Below are positions 45,987 through 56,140 of a DNA stretch of 64,000 bases, in pieces (within the stretch, counting starts at the first letter, position 1; each line of letters starts with the position of its first letter). Source of the stretch: Dyadobacter sp. 3J3 (lineage in GTDB: Bacteria > Bacteroidota > Bacteroidia > Cytophagales > Spirosomataceae); assembly GCF_009801115.1 (NCBI RefSeq), contig NZ_VTOL01000008.1, forward strand, positions 1 to 64,000, given 5' to 3'. The notes beneath the pieces are model-generated. The model did not search any database, was not told the origin of the DNA, and saw only the letters and a program-made list of their open reading frames with translations. Both the position numbers and the translations under genes were made by a program.

Positions 45987-48770
45987 CTATTTTTTTGCTT
46001 TAAATCTGTAACTGCCCGAACCGATTTTAAAAATAGACTTTCCGTCCTTCTGCTCTACAAACACAATGCCCTGCTGACCTGAAACAGGTTTGTCTCCCTC
46101 TGTCACTTTTGATGGATCCGGTGAGGGAATGTATATTACCGCTGAACTATTAACAGGGATTTCGACATTCATTTCTGTCATATTATCCTTTATCTCACAT
46201 TGCACGCTAATTCTTCCATAAGGAGAATCATAATGTGTATCCACAGAAGTAATGTCTCCAACCAGCTCAGGATGAATGATAACTTCTTTGCTCGCAACAG
46301 ACGAAGGCGCATCCTGAATGCCGGACAATCCGCTGTAAAACCACTCCATCAAATGCCCCAGCATCATGTGATTGTTTGAGGCATTGGTGTTGGCCTGCCA
46401 GGACTCTGTCAATGCAGTCGCTCCTTTTTTTAACTGATAACCATAACCCGGGACGTCAGTTCTGCTATTCATATCATAGATAACTTCGCTGGCACCCGCC
46501 TGTTGCAGTGCAAGCAACAGGTAGCGAAAACCTACATCACCGGCACTGAGACTGTTGTTACGTGCCCTTATGCCTGTTATCAGACTTTGGGTAACGGCCT
46601 GCTGGTCCTTCGGTTCAACAAGTCCCATGTAAAGAGCCATAGCATTAGCGGTCTGGCTGTTTGTAGCATAATTCTTAACTTTTTCGTTAAAGAATTTCTT
46701 ATTGAAAGCCTGTTTGACGATTTGCGCAATCCGCTCATAATTTTCAGCTTCACCGGACTTACCAAGTAATTTAGCCGTTTGTGCCATGATTGATAAATCA
46801 TAGTAATATACCGCAGTTGCAGTAACACCTGCTGGCGTAAGCTGTGGGCTACCCGGATCTTTTGGACCAAGGTCATACCAGTCCCCCAGGCCATGCATCA
46901 GAATTCCGTCCTTACTTTTACTTTCCAGGTAAGAAATATATGCTCTCATCATCGGATAACTTTCAGTCAGCAGCTGTTTATTGCCATACCATTTGTATAA
47001 ATACCAGGGCAGGATCACGCTGGCACTGCCCCATTCGGGAGAATCGCGGAAAGCTCCGGGGAAACGGGGATATTCAGGCGCTACACTTGGAATTAATCCC
47101 TCTGCGGTCTGCGACTGCTGCATATCCTGAACGATTTTAGCAAAGTATCGGGACACATCATATTTGTAGTGCATTGAACTTCCCATCAGATGAGCCACCT
47201 CGAGCCAACCGAGCTTTTCCCTGTGGGGGCAATCTGTAAGTATACTCGCCATATTGCTTCGGATACTCCAGTCAATGAGTGTGTCGATTTCATTAAACAG
47301 CACACTTGAACTGGAAAATGAACCTGCCTGAGGAGCGGAAGCGCGGGTATGCAATCCTTTTACATCTTCAATTACTGGCAATCCTTCCGGATTAGGCTCG
47401 TCCACTGGAACTGCTCCCTCAATCTGAATATAACGAAATCCGTAATAAGTAAACTGGGGATGCCACGTCTCAGACTGCTGGCCATTTGGGGCCGTTCCAC
47501 GCAGTGTGTACGTAAAAAAAACAGGGGATCCAACAGCCTGCTGGTTTGCTAACTTATCGCTGGTGAGCAGTTCGGCAGGAGTAATTTTGACGCTGGCTCC
47601 CCTCTTGCCCTTTACGGTCAGTTGCGGAAAGCCTGATATATTCTGTCCCAGGTCATAAACCCATATTCCTTTTTTAGGATTAACAGGAATTTTAGCTGTA
47701 AAAATCTCATGAATTTTAATTGGATCCTGCAACTGTGATGACAAACGAGGTGGCCCCTGGACCGCTACCGGCGTTTGCCATGTCTGATCATTGAATCCGG
47801 AACTCGTCCAGCCGGATTTTTCCAATGTTGCATTATAATCTTCTCCGCCAAAAACACTACTGAAAGTTATAGGGCTTTGGGTAGCTTTCCATGTCAGGTC
47901 ACTGACGACATTTTCGAAACTTCCGTCTGTATATTCCAAGAGAATTTTCGCAATAAACATTGGATAACCATAACTGACCACCAGTTTTTTATACCGCTCA
48001 TTGGGAATATTGTAAAAACCATTGCCCAACATTACGCCAAAAGCATTCTCACCATTTCTGATCTGACTGGTGAGATCAAAAGTTACATACTGAGCCACTT
48101 TCGAATACTCTGTCCAACCCGGGTCCAATACATGATCACCCACTTTTTTGCCGTTTAGAAAAAACTCAAACTGGCCAAGTCCGGAGATGTAGGCAGTGGC
48201 AGCTTTTATTTTTTTTCGAACCAAAACCTGCCTGCGAAACTGCGGTAAAACGTTGCTGGCCGGAGCCGGCTTGCCGATCAGTTTATCAAATGAATCTATA
48301 CCGGGCACAATGCGGTCTGTTTCAGCTATTTTTTCCATCCCGATCCATTGCGCGTTGCCCCAGTCTGTTTTATCTGGCAAGCCCATTCGCCAAAAGGCCG
48401 GCTGGCTCCACTCTGAGGGCTTGCCCGCTTTATCCCAGGCCATTACCTTCCAGTAATATTTTCTACCTGGTTTTAGATTGGCTCCTGAGAAAGCTATTTG
48501 AATGGATTCATCCGACAATTGCTTTCCTGAATCCCACAGGTTGCCTTTTGCGGCATCCAGTTGCTGGGGTGAATCCGCAACCAGTATCCGGAATGCTGTT
48601 TGCCGCTGTCCGCGCTCCTTGGATAAAAGCTGCCAGCTCAGCTGTGGTTTGGCTGTTTCGATGCCCAAAGGGTTCTCAGCATCTTCGCAACGCAGATGAT
48701 GCACTTTTAACTGTGCAGATACAGAGGTAGCCCATATGCTTAACAACAGTAAAATCAGAGGTAGTCTCAT
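45987..48770 (-). CDS. GH78 alpha-L-rhamnosidase
   Basis: About 927 residues from the ATG at 48770, where a clean signal peptide begins (MRLPLILLLLSIWATSVSAQ). The in-frame ATG at 48809 adds 13 residues before it. Domain order: N-terminal fibronectin-like and beta-sandwich domains (WDSGKQLSDESIQI, YISGLGQFEFFLNGKKVGD, WTEYSKVAQYVTFDLT), then an (alpha/alpha)6 barrel with TDCPHREKLGWLEVAHLMG and ALTESWQANTNASNNHMMLG, bearing the likely acid and base Glu, then a C-terminal sandwich. It removes terminal alpha-L-rhamnose from plant glycans in the periplasm. It lies last in the isomerase/SusC/SusD/GH78 operon. The Cys-Pro-His variant of the DCP motif occurs in part of the family. Confidence 0.93.
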   Translation of the reverse strand: MRLPLILLLLSIWATSVSAQLKVHHLRCEDAENPLGIETAKPQLSWQLLSKERGQRQTAFRILVADSPQQLDAAKGNLWDSGKQLSDESIQIAFSGANLKPGRKYYWKVMAWDKAGKPSEWSQPAFWRMGLPDKTDWGNAQWIGMEKIAETDRIVPGIDSFDKLIGKPAPASNVLPQFRRQVLVRKKIKAATAYISGLGQFEFFLNGKKVGDHVLDPGWTEYSKVAQYVTFDLTSQIRNGENAFGVMLGNGFYNIPNERYKKLVVSYGYPMFIAKILLEYTDGSFENVVSDLTWKATQSPITFSSVFGGEDYNATLEKSGWTSSGFNDQTWQTPVAVQGPPRLSSQLQDPIKIHEIFTAKIPVNPKKGIWVYDLGQNISGFPQLTVKGKRGASVKITPAELLTSDKLANQQAVGSPVFFTYTLRGTAPNGQQSETWHPQFTYYGFRYIQIEGAVPVDEPNPEGLPVIEDVKGLHTRASAPQAGSFSSSSVLFNEIDTLIDWSIRSNMASILTDCPHREKLGWLEVAHLMGSSMHYKYDVSRYFAKIVQDMQQSQTAEGLIPSVAPEYPRFPGAFRDSPEWGSASVILPWYLYKWYGNKQLLTESYPMMRAYISYLESKSKDGILMHGLGDWYDLGPKDPGSPQLTPAGVTATAVYYYDLSIMAQTAKLLGKSGEAENYERIAQIVKQAFNKKFFNEKVKNYATNSQTANAMALYMGLVEPKDQQAVTQSLITGIRARNNSLSAGDVGFRYLLLALQQAGASEVIYDMNSRTDVPGYGYQLKKGATALTESWQANTNASNNHMMLGHLMEWFYSGLSGIQDAPSSVASKEVIIHPELVGDITSVDTHYDSPYGRISVQCEIKDNMTEMNVEIPVNSSAVIYIPSPDPSKVTEGDKPVSGQQGIVFVEQKDGKSIFKIGSGSYRFKAKK

Positions 48771-48880
48771 TATAGTTTTCAATATTTTGGCAAGATAAAA
48801 GCATAACAAATAAAGGCACCGTTGCTATGAAAACAAATCTTTCATAATAGTCTCTATTCGTAGTCACGCGTCATTTTTAA

Positions 48881-50350
48881 TTAGTAACCAGGATTTTGTT
48901 CCAATGATAAATTGATCAACAACTCATTTTGAGGAATTGGAAATATAAGCCGGTCCTGCGTTACATTGTATACATTACCGGTCAGATAGGGACGAATAGC
49001 CTTTTGTTTGGCCCCATAAGCCGTCATAACCGGGATTGCCTGACCCGTGCGCACAAGGTCCAGCCAACGGTGATTTTCAAAGGCCAGTTCGACCCGACGC
49101 TCTTTTGCAATGGCTATCCGCAGGTCGGCCTGTGAATTTGCCGTGGTAGCAGAAAGTTTTGCGCGCGTACGCACCTGGTTGAGCAGCACAATGGCATCAG
49201 CCGATTTATTCTGCTCATTGAGGCTTTCAGCCAGCAGTAGCAATGCATCGGCATAGCGGTAAACCGGCCAGTTGTCATTCGTGTTGTTAAACTGAGCGTG
49301 TGGATGAAGATATTTTTTCACAAATGGCTGCGCCACTACCTCACCAGCCGGATTAATGTAACTGTCGGCTACGGAAGCAGCTTTACGCGTATCACCGGAT
49401 TCGTAAGCGGCAAGCAAGTCACTGGTAGGAATATTCCAGTCTCCCAGGTTCTGGCTGTTGCCTGTTTGTCCGGTGATGTTTTTGGTGTCGGTAACGCCTG
49501 GAGCAAACTGATATGCGAAGTTGCTTTGAACACCCTGAGTACCTTGCAGATACTGCACTTCAAAGATTGATTCAGCATTATTTTTATTGGCTGGATCGAA
49601 GATCGATGCATAATCAGGCAAAAGGCTGTATCCCAGCGCCGTCACGTCCTTAAGAACCTTCTCAGCTTCGGCATACTGTTTTTGAATCATATAATAATAA
49701 CCCAGCAGCATTTTAGCTGAGCCCTGCGTCACCTGGCCTTTTATTGATTGGTTTTTTGGAAGCAGGGTCGATGCATCGGTAGCATCGGCCAGAATTTGTT
49801 TGTATACATCAGCAGCCGACGAGCGCGGTAAATTTGCTTCGGCAACTGTTCTCACTTCTTTCAGTTGCAGAGGTACGCCGCCAAAATACTGCACCAGATC
49901 CAGATAGTAGAACGCCCGAAGAAATTTTGCCTGGCCTTTCAGATTACTTTTGACATCGGCACCGATATTGGCTGCGTCGATCCTTACCAAAACAGCATTT
50001 GCTTTGGCAATTCCCGAATAGTTATTGATATACTTATTGTAGATATAGCCATTGGTCGCTACATCCGTAAACGTATTAATATTTTCCTTGTCTGTAATTT
50101 GTCCACCCCGGTTGCTGCTGTTGAACAGATAATAGGTATTATCCGAGCGCATCTCGCCCATCACATAGGCATCATTGTAAAGCCCCTGCAAAGGGCGGTA
50201 AATGCCGGTAACAGCTTTTGTAAAATCATCCTCAGATTGAAAAAAATCGGCTTCTGTGACACTGGTCTTCGGAGTCAGCTCCAGAAAACCTTTTTGACAA
50301 GAACTAGCCCCTAAAAGCACCAGCCCGGCCATCAGCAATTTTATTTTCAT
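48881..50350 (-). CDS. SusD/RagB-family glycan-binding lipoprotein
   Basis: 489 residues. A lipoprotein signal peptide has the lipobox LGASSC with Cys18 as the lipidated residue. The N-terminal family segment (ELTPKTSVTEADFFQSEDDFTKAVTGIY) and the C-terminal signature (RRVELAFENHRWLDLVRTG, then QDRLIFPIPQNEL) identify SusD/RagB. The protein sits on the cell surface and caps the SusC channel, presenting oligosaccharides. It follows SusC by 32 bases. The adjacent rhamnosidase indicates a rhamnose-containing substrate. Confidence 0.96.
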   Translation of the reverse strand: MKIKLLMAGLVLLGASSCQKGFLELTPKTSVTEADFFQSEDDFTKAVTGIYRPLQGLYNDAYVMGEMRSDNTYYLFNSSNRGGQITDKENINTFTDVATNGYIYNKYINNYSGIAKANAVLVRIDAANIGADVKSNLKGQAKFLRAFYYLDLVQYFGGVPLQLKEVRTVAEANLPRSSAADVYKQILADATDASTLLPKNQSIKGQVTQGSAKMLLGYYYMIQKQYAEAEKVLKDVTALGYSLLPDYASIFDPANKNNAESIFEVQYLQGTQGVQSNFAYQFAPGVTDTKNITGQTGNSQNLGDWNIPTSDLLAAYESGDTRKAASVADSYINPAGEVVAQPFVKKYLHPHAQFNNTNDNWPVYRYADALLLLAESLNEQNKSADAIVLLNQVRTRAKLSATTANSQADLRIAIAKERRVELAFENHRWLDLVRTGQAIPVMTAYGAKQKAIRPYLTGNVYNVTQDRLIFPIPQNELLINLSLEQNPGY

Positions 50351-50382
50351 AATTATAGTATATTAGAGTCGATAGAATAATC

Positions 50383-53300
50383 TTATTTCAAATTCACGTT
50401 GATACCAAAACTGATCGTGCGTGGTACCGGATAGGAAGTATAGTCTATACCCTGCGTCAGTCCGTTTGTGCCACTGTCATTTACTTCCGGGTTAGCTCCT
50501 TTGTAACTGGTAAATACAAATGCCTGCTGCACGCTTCCATAGGCCCGGATGCTTTTGAAATAGTTATTTTTGGTAAGGGGAATGGTATAGCCCAGGGTAA
50601 TGTTTTTGATGGTCAGATAGCTGCCGTTGCTTACCCACCTTGAATTGGTATTCCGTGCAAGCGGAGTGCTAACAACGGCCCTTGGGTGAATCCCGTCGCC
50701 CGGGTCCTGTTCTGATTTCCAACGTCTGGCCACATCTTTGGTCACATTAAAAACGCCATCCAGGTTCTGGATATATTCCAGAGTCCGGTTTTGAATATCA
50801 TTACCGTATTGCCCGGCAATAACCGTACTAAAATCAAAGTTACCATATGAAAGATTGTTGGTCATCCCGAACATAAATTTGGGATTCGGATTTCCAATAA
50901 TGGTCTTGTCAGCTACCGTAATAACCCCATCCCCATTGATATCAGCATATTTCACAGTACCCACTGTGGATGGCCCGTCACCACCCAGGTATTTGGGCGA
51001 AGCGTCAAGGTCAGCCTGCGTTTTGTAAACCCCAAGAAATTTATAACCAAAGAATGACCCGATAGCGCTGCCAATCTGAATAATGTTCGGGCCATTGGCA
51101 TCACCCCTTGGCAGAGCCGGATCATAAGGCCCCAGATTCAGGACGTTGTTCTTGATAAAGGTGATATTGAAATCTGTGGACCATTTAAGCCTCCCTACCA
51201 GGTTCTGCGTGCTGACAGCAAATTCATGTCCCTGAAATTCGAATTTTCCTACATTATCAGTTATGGTAGCAAATCCTGACTGACGCGGTACACCCACATT
51301 CAGCAGCATGTCGGAGGTAGTTTTATGGAAATAATCGTAGGTCAGAAAAATTCTGCCTTTCAGAAGGCCGATGTCAAGGCCGACGTCAAGTTGATTAGAC
51401 TTTTCCCAGCTCAGATTATCATTACCAATGTTAGATATAGTCGTACCATTGAACAATACACCGTTGAAGGGGTAGTTAGTAGCACCGGTACGCGCAAGAT
51501 ATCCATAATTACCAATGTTGAAATTACCATTGAGGCCGTAACCAGCCCGAAGCTTCAAAGTTGAAATAGCCGGAATTTTAGTCATAAAAGATTCATCTGA
51601 CACATTCCAGCCAACAGACACCGCCGGAAAATTACCATACTTGGTATTTGGTGCGAACCGTGAGGAACCATCACGGCGGAATGAAGCAGAAAGAAGATAC
51701 TTCCCTTTGTAATTATAGTTCAGTCTGGATACGAATGACACCAGAGACCATTCCTGCAAATCAAAACTTGGGGAGAACTGCGTACCCGCATTCAGGGTCT
51801 GCACTTTATCGTTGGCAAAGCCTGTGGCACTGATATTGCTGAAATCCTGACGAAATTTCTGGGCGGTATATCCGGCCAGTACATCAAAATTATGGTTTCC
51901 AAAAGCGCGTTTGTAGGTCAGGGTGTTTTCGGTCAGCCAGGAATAAAAAACGTTGTTCAACTGGGAAGCACTTGTCTGAATTGGTGGTGCAGAAAACAGG
52001 CTGCCCGAGGTTGAAGGCGTGAAATTATTGAATTGCTGATTGGTATAATCAATATTAATGGATGACTTGAAATTCAGGTCTTTTATGATTTCCAGTGTCC
52101 CGTAAGCGTTCGCTAAAATCCGGCCTGTGCGGTTGCTGTTTTTGACCTGTTGGACCACATTGTACCAGTTAGGATTAGGAAACAGACCGGGTGATGTGGC
52201 CGTGAGTGGAATTGTCCCGTCTGGGTTTATTGCGGGTGCCAGCGGTGAAGTGGCAATGGCACTCTGGATAATACCTCCTCCGAAAATATTTCCATCTGTA
52301 TTCGGGGCTTCGTTGGTAGCAAAGCTTGGCGCAAGATTTACACCAACAGTAACTTTGCTGTTGACCTTATAATCCGAATTAAGACGAACCGAATAGCGTT
52401 TGTAGTTGGAATTCAGCAGAACGCCGTTTTGGCTGATATATCCTACGGTAGCTGCGGTGCTGAGCTTTTCTTTACTGCTGGCCAACGATAAACTGTAATT
52501 CTGTATGGCCGCATCCCTTAAAAGCAAATCATACCAATCAGTCCCTTTTCCGGCATATTGAGCAGGATTTTGGTACTCAACAGGAATGCTTGTTGCCTGG
52601 CCAAGCCGAATTTTCTCCTGAAAAACTTCATTCTCGTACTGAGCAAATTCCTGGGCGTTCATCATATCCGGCCGGCCGCGCTGCGGCACCTGCTGAACTC
52701 CGTAACTTGCGTTAAAGCTGATGGTGGACCGCCCGTTTGGAGCTCTTTTTGTTGTAATCAGCACTACCCCATTGGAAGCTCTTGACCCATACAAGGCAGT
52801 TGCTGATGCATCTTTCAGGATTGAAAATGTTTCAATCTCATCAGGGTTAATGTTGCTGATATCGCCCACAATCGGAAAGCCATCCACTACATAAAGCGGC
52901 TGACTACTTCCGCTGATCGAAGCAGCACCACGAATCCGTATTGACATACCTCCCCCAGGAACGCCGGTTGTCTGTGAAATCTGAACACCTGGCGTTTTAC
53001 CCTGAAGTTTCTGTGCAAACTGCGTCACCGGAATGTCTTTGATTTCACTGGCACTAATGCTGGTTACTGCACCTGTAACATCAGCTTTTTTCTGGGTCCC
53101 ATAAGCAATCACCACGACTTCGTTTAGCGCCTTGACATCCGGAATCAGGGTCACAGTCAGATTAGTTCTATTGTTCAGAGTCAATTCCTGGCTTACATAA
53201 CCTATGAATGAAAATATCAGTGTTACATTCTGATCGGGCACGCTCAACTCGTAGTTACCGTTGGCATCGGTAATCGAACCGCTTGTCGTTCCTTTAATAG

Positions 53301-53493
53301 ACACATTAACACCTGGCAATCCAGCGTCATTATCCGATGCCAGCACCCTTCCAGTGACACGGATTGGTGTCTGAGCAGCCACCTGTCTGTCTGCCCCAAA
53401 GACCAGAAACCCGGCAAGCAGCAGCCTGTAAAATAGCATCAGCCTCCTTTGGCGACAGGATAGCGCCACATTTGATTTGTCGATTTGTTTCAT
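50383..53493 (-). CDS. SusC/RagA TonB-dependent receptor
   Basis: 1,036 residues. After a signal peptide (VFGADRQVAAQ) come a carboxypeptidase-regulatory-like domain (VTGRVLASDNDAGLPGVNVSIKGT), the TonB-box region and plug (NEVVVIAYGTQKKADVTGAV, IRGAASISGSSQPLYVVDGFP, SATALYGSRASNGVVLITTK) and a long barrel ending in SFGINVNLK. It imports oligosaccharides across the outer membrane using TonB energy. No FecR/sigma partner is present, so control comes from the AraC regulator. It lies 47 bases after the isomerase gene. Confidence 0.96.
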   Translation of the reverse strand: MKQIDKSNVALSCRQRRLMLFYRLLLAGFLVFGADRQVAAQTPIRVTGRVLASDNDAGLPGVNVSIKGTTSGSITDANGNYELSVPDQNVTLIFSFIGYVSQELTLNNRTNLTVTLIPDVKALNEVVVIAYGTQKKADVTGAVTSISASEIKDIPVTQFAQKLQGKTPGVQISQTTGVPGGGMSIRIRGAASISGSSQPLYVVDGFPIVGDISNINPDEIETFSILKDASATALYGSRASNGVVLITTKRAPNGRSTISFNASYGVQQVPQRGRPDMMNAQEFAQYENEVFQEKIRLGQATSIPVEYQNPAQYAGKGTDWYDLLLRDAAIQNYSLSLASSKEKLSTAATVGYISQNGVLLNSNYKRYSVRLNSDYKVNSKVTVGVNLAPSFATNEAPNTDGNIFGGGIIQSAIATSPLAPAINPDGTIPLTATSPGLFPNPNWYNVVQQVKNSNRTGRILANAYGTLEIIKDLNFKSSINIDYTNQQFNNFTPSTSGSLFSAPPIQTSASQLNNVFYSWLTENTLTYKRAFGNHNFDVLAGYTAQKFRQDFSNISATGFANDKVQTLNAGTQFSPSFDLQEWSLVSFVSRLNYNYKGKYLLSASFRRDGSSRFAPNTKYGNFPAVSVGWNVSDESFMTKIPAISTLKLRAGYGLNGNFNIGNYGYLARTGATNYPFNGVLFNGTTISNIGNDNLSWEKSNQLDVGLDIGLLKGRIFLTYDYFHKTTSDMLLNVGVPRQSGFATITDNVGKFEFQGHEFAVSTQNLVGRLKWSTDFNITFIKNNVLNLGPYDPALPRGDANGPNIIQIGSAIGSFFGYKFLGVYKTQADLDASPKYLGGDGPSTVGTVKYADINGDGVITVADKTIIGNPNPKFMFGMTNNLSYGNFDFSTVIAGQYGNDIQNRTLEYIQNLDGVFNVTKDVARRWKSEQDPGDGIHPRAVVSTPLARNTNSRWVSNGSYLTIKNITLGYTIPLTKNNYFKSIRAYGSVQQAFVFTSYKGANPEVNDSGTNGLTQGIDYTSYPVPRTISFGINVNLK

Positions 53494-53540
53494 AGTATAA
53501 CTATTATTGATTAGAAAAATTTATTTAAAAGCATCCCCTG

Positions 53541-55025
53541 TCAGCATATCTGAACGACATCGATCTTCAGAATCTCTCCCAGCTTTTTTAGCCTGGAACC
53601 GATGTGCCCAATTCCAACAGCGCAATGATGCGCCGGTCCATGCCCATTCCATAGTTCCACAAATGCTCGTGCACCAGGTGAAAAACGATACCGGCTGTTG
53701 GTATTCCCTATTTCCAGAATAGGCCCTTCCACAGATTCGCCTTCGGCAACAAGCAGCATCAGCTTTCCAGCATTGGTTTCCACAACGGACAGCATCGTTA
53801 CGGGGCCATTTCGGACAGACATCTCCACGGATAAGCCTGACCCTACCTTTCCGTGATAAACTTCGAGTGGCCGTACCTTGGTTTTGCCTTGTGCGATCTG
53901 GATATGCCCTGGTCCGTCATGGCCCATGAGTACGACATCGTCCGTGTAATCCATAGCATAATATTCGGTAAAGGATCCTCCCACTCCGAAGCAGTCCATG
54001 ATTTTCATCGCCTGTACGTTTTTGATTTCATACTCTCCGGCAACCGGGATACCCCTGGCCGTAAGCAGTGAAGTACCCAGAATGATGGAGCTCATCGTGT
54101 CCTCATTAGAGGGATTGCCAGTACCTTTGTGGTAGTAGGCCAGCGAACCCAGCTCATGCCTGTCGACAAGCTGATCCAAGGCGACAGAAGTTCTTGCAGA
54201 GCGTTCAAGTTCATAGATTGAACAGTCAGCCTGAATATCGAACCGCTCGTAAAATTCGCTGACCTTATCCTGGATGGCGAGCATTCCGACAGCCTCCCTG
54301 AGTGCTGAAAGTTCATCTACCTCCAGAATTGTAACATTGCCACCAAACGTGATCAATTGTAAAGTTGGGTCCGAGTAAATGTCCAGCATCCCGTTATAGT
54401 AATTACCCAACAGCCCCAAATTGTTATATGACATGCTGTTGGCTACCCTGGAAGCTTCAATCCATTCATCAATTTGTTCCCATACAATAGGATCACCATG
54501 AAGCATTCCTGTTACCTGGTAAGCAGCAATTCCAGACCTTTTAAGCACATTCATGATCTCCGGAACCGGACACGATCCGCAAAACGCCAGCCACTCCCCA
54601 GTCATACGGGTACGGTCATTCATACTATTAATCCTGGCATAATCTATGGCTGGTGCCGGAGAAAGATTCAAAATAACGACAGGCACACCAAGCCGGCGAA
54701 CAACAGGCAATACTGTTGCCGAAAGAGCATAGGTAGTGGCGTAAATAAATATTATTTCTACATCGGCCTGACGAAACTGGTGCCCAGCCTTTATGGCATG
54801 TTGAGCATTGTCTATTATACCCAGATTTATGACGCTGGTGTAGGGTTTTTCCAAGCTTTGTTCAACGATTTGCAGGTAGCCTGATAGTCTCTGTTTCAGG
54901 CCTTCAAACTGCGGCCAATAGGTATCCAGGCCAATACCGAAAAGGCCAATTTTGAGTACAGGTTTATCGTCGTCAGACGTCTGTGAAAAAACTTTGCTAA
55001 CGGAATTTTGCTGTATGGAATGCAT
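53541..55025 (-). CDS. L-fucose/L-arabinose isomerase-family protein
   Basis: 494 residues. The N-terminal Rossmann-like domain (KIGLFGIGLDTYWPQFEGLKQRL) and the central segments (VLNLSP..AIDYA, FCGSCPVPEIMNVLKRSG, GVGGSFTEYYAMDYTDDVVLMGHDGPGH, with metal-binding His/Glu residues) place it in the arabinose/fucose isomerase fold. The substrate is uncertain. Rhamnose pathways normally use RhaA, which has a different fold, so this may act on a product of the cleaved glycan such as arabinose or fucose. It has no signal peptide and is cytoplasmic. It leads the operon, ahead of SusC, and is divergent from the AraC gene. Confidence 0.8.
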   Translation of the reverse strand: MHSIQQNSVSKVFSQTSDDDKPVLKIGLFGIGLDTYWPQFEGLKQRLSGYLQIVEQSLEKPYTSVINLGIIDNAQHAIKAGHQFRQADVEIIFIYATTYALSATVLPVVRRLGVPVVILNLSPAPAIDYARINSMNDRTRMTGEWLAFCGSCPVPEIMNVLKRSGIAAYQVTGMLHGDPIVWEQIDEWIEASRVANSMSYNNLGLLGNYYNGMLDIYSDPTLQLITFGGNVTILEVDELSALREAVGMLAIQDKVSEFYERFDIQADCSIYELERSARTSVALDQLVDRHELGSLAYYHKGTGNPSNEDTMSSIILGTSLLTARGIPVAGEYEIKNVQAMKIMDCFGVGGSFTEYYAMDYTDDVVLMGHDGPGHIQIAQGKTKVRPLEVYHGKVGSGLSVEMSVRNGPVTMLSVVETNAGKLMLLVAEGESVEGPILEIGNTNSRYRFSPGARAFVELWNGHGPAHHCAVGIGHIGSRLKKLGEILKIDVVQIC

Positions 55026-55079
55026 TGGACAATATCAAAAAAAACAAATGAGTATCAAAAAAGATAAATTTTCACTTAG

Positions 55080-55098
55080 ACTAGATTAAAATCCTAGT
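55080..55098. promoter_or_regulatory. Candidate AraC operator between divergent genes
   Basis: ACTAG and CTAGT form an inverted repeat. The sequence also reads as two direct copies of CTAGWTTW spaced 13 bases (CTAGATTA, CTAGTTTA), typical of AraC half-sites. It lies about 55 bases before the isomerase start codon. Confidence 0.4.
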
Positions 55099-55182
55099 TT
55101 AATATTTCACGAACAAGAGATCAATAATCTTTTTATAAGTAAATATTTAAGAACTATTGTACAAATAAATCACGCAAATGGT

Positions 55183-55190
55183 TAGATTTG
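55183..55190 (+). promoter_or_regulatory. -7 element of the AraC gene
   Basis: TAGATTTG matches the Bacteroidota TAnnTTTG box, 42 bases before the start codon. The nearest upstream TTG is 23 bases away, slightly longer than usual, so the call is tentative. Confidence 0.35.
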
Positions 55191-55231
55191 CCAATTGTTT
55201 TTGATTTTTAATTTATCTAATTTGATACTAT

Positions 55232-56140
55232 ATGGCATTGTTTAGAAAATACTATCAGAAGGTAATTGTTGAGCAGGCTCTTGATCAGCCCAGCTGGGGA
55301 GTTGCTGTCATCAATGTGGGACATAATATTCATCCGCCAGGTGTTAGTTACCCAGATTACCAACATCCGGGAGACTACGTATTTGATTGGGATAAAGGCC
55401 GTGTTCTGGAAGAATTCCAATTGGTATATATATCGCGCGGCCAGGGAATTTTTGAAGCTGATGGCGTAAAGCCGACTATGATTGAGGCGGGTACTGCTTT
55501 TCTGCTTTTTCCAGGCGTATGGCATCGTTATCAACCGTCAGAACAGACGGGTTGGGAAGAATTCTGGGTTGGTTTCAAGGGCTCATACGCTGATTACCTG
55601 ATGGAGCAATCATGTTTTCAATCTGACAAACCATTAATTCAAATTGGTTTTAATAGTGAATTATTACAGGTACTGACACATTTGGTCGATACAGTCCGTT
55701 TTAGTTCTGACTCTTGTGGTACGTTATCCTCTTGTCTTACAATTCAGGTTTTAGCTTTGCTTTATGCCTCAGCGATCATGAAGAACCCTGAGCAAAGCCA
55801 GAGATATCAGCTCATTCTACATGCGAAATTCAGAATTCAGGAATACGAAGAAAGTGATCTGAACCTGGAAGAACTGGCGAAAGAACTGAATGTCAGTTAT
55901 GTTTGGTTTCGTAAAGAATTTAAAAGAATTGTGGGTACCTCCCCAGGACAATACCATTTAAATCTGCGAATTAAACGTGCAAGGCAGCTTCTAAATGAAA
56001 CTGACTTATCAATCGGAAATATTTCTGATCAGCTGGGTTTTGATTCAGATTTTCATTTCTCCAAAATATTTAAACAGAAAGTCGGATTTTCTCCCACCAA
56101 TTACCGCAAGAATTTTCTTAAAAACGCCGTCACTACCTGA
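55232..56140 (+). CDS. AraC-family activator of the rhamnose glycan locus
   Basis: 302 residues. A cupin sensor (about 35-160: PGDYVFDWDKGRVLEEFQLVYISRGQG, GTAFLLFPGVWHRYQPS) is followed by the C-terminal HTH pair (about 205-298: NLEELAKELNVSYVWFRKEFKRIVGTSPGQYH, ISDQLGFDSDFHFSKIFKQKVGFSPTNYR). It is transcribed away from the isomerase-SusC-SusD-GH78 operon and most likely activates it when a sugar such as rhamnose binds the cupin. The candidate direct repeats lie in the 206-base gap between the two genes. Confidence 0.92.
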   Translation: MALFRKYYQKVIVEQALDQPSWGVAVINVGHNIHPPGVSYPDYQHPGDYVFDWDKGRVLEEFQLVYISRGQGIFEADGVKPTMIEAGTAFLLFPGVWHRYQPSEQTGWEEFWVGFKGSYADYLMEQSCFQSDKPLIQIGFNSELLQVLTHLVDTVRFSSDSCGTLSSCLTIQVLALLYASAIMKNPEQSQRYQLILHAKFRIQEYEESDLNLEELAKELNVSYVWFRKEFKRIVGTSPGQYHLNLRIKRARQLLNETDLSIGNISDQLGFDSDFHFSKIFKQKVGFSPTNYRKNFLKNAVTT

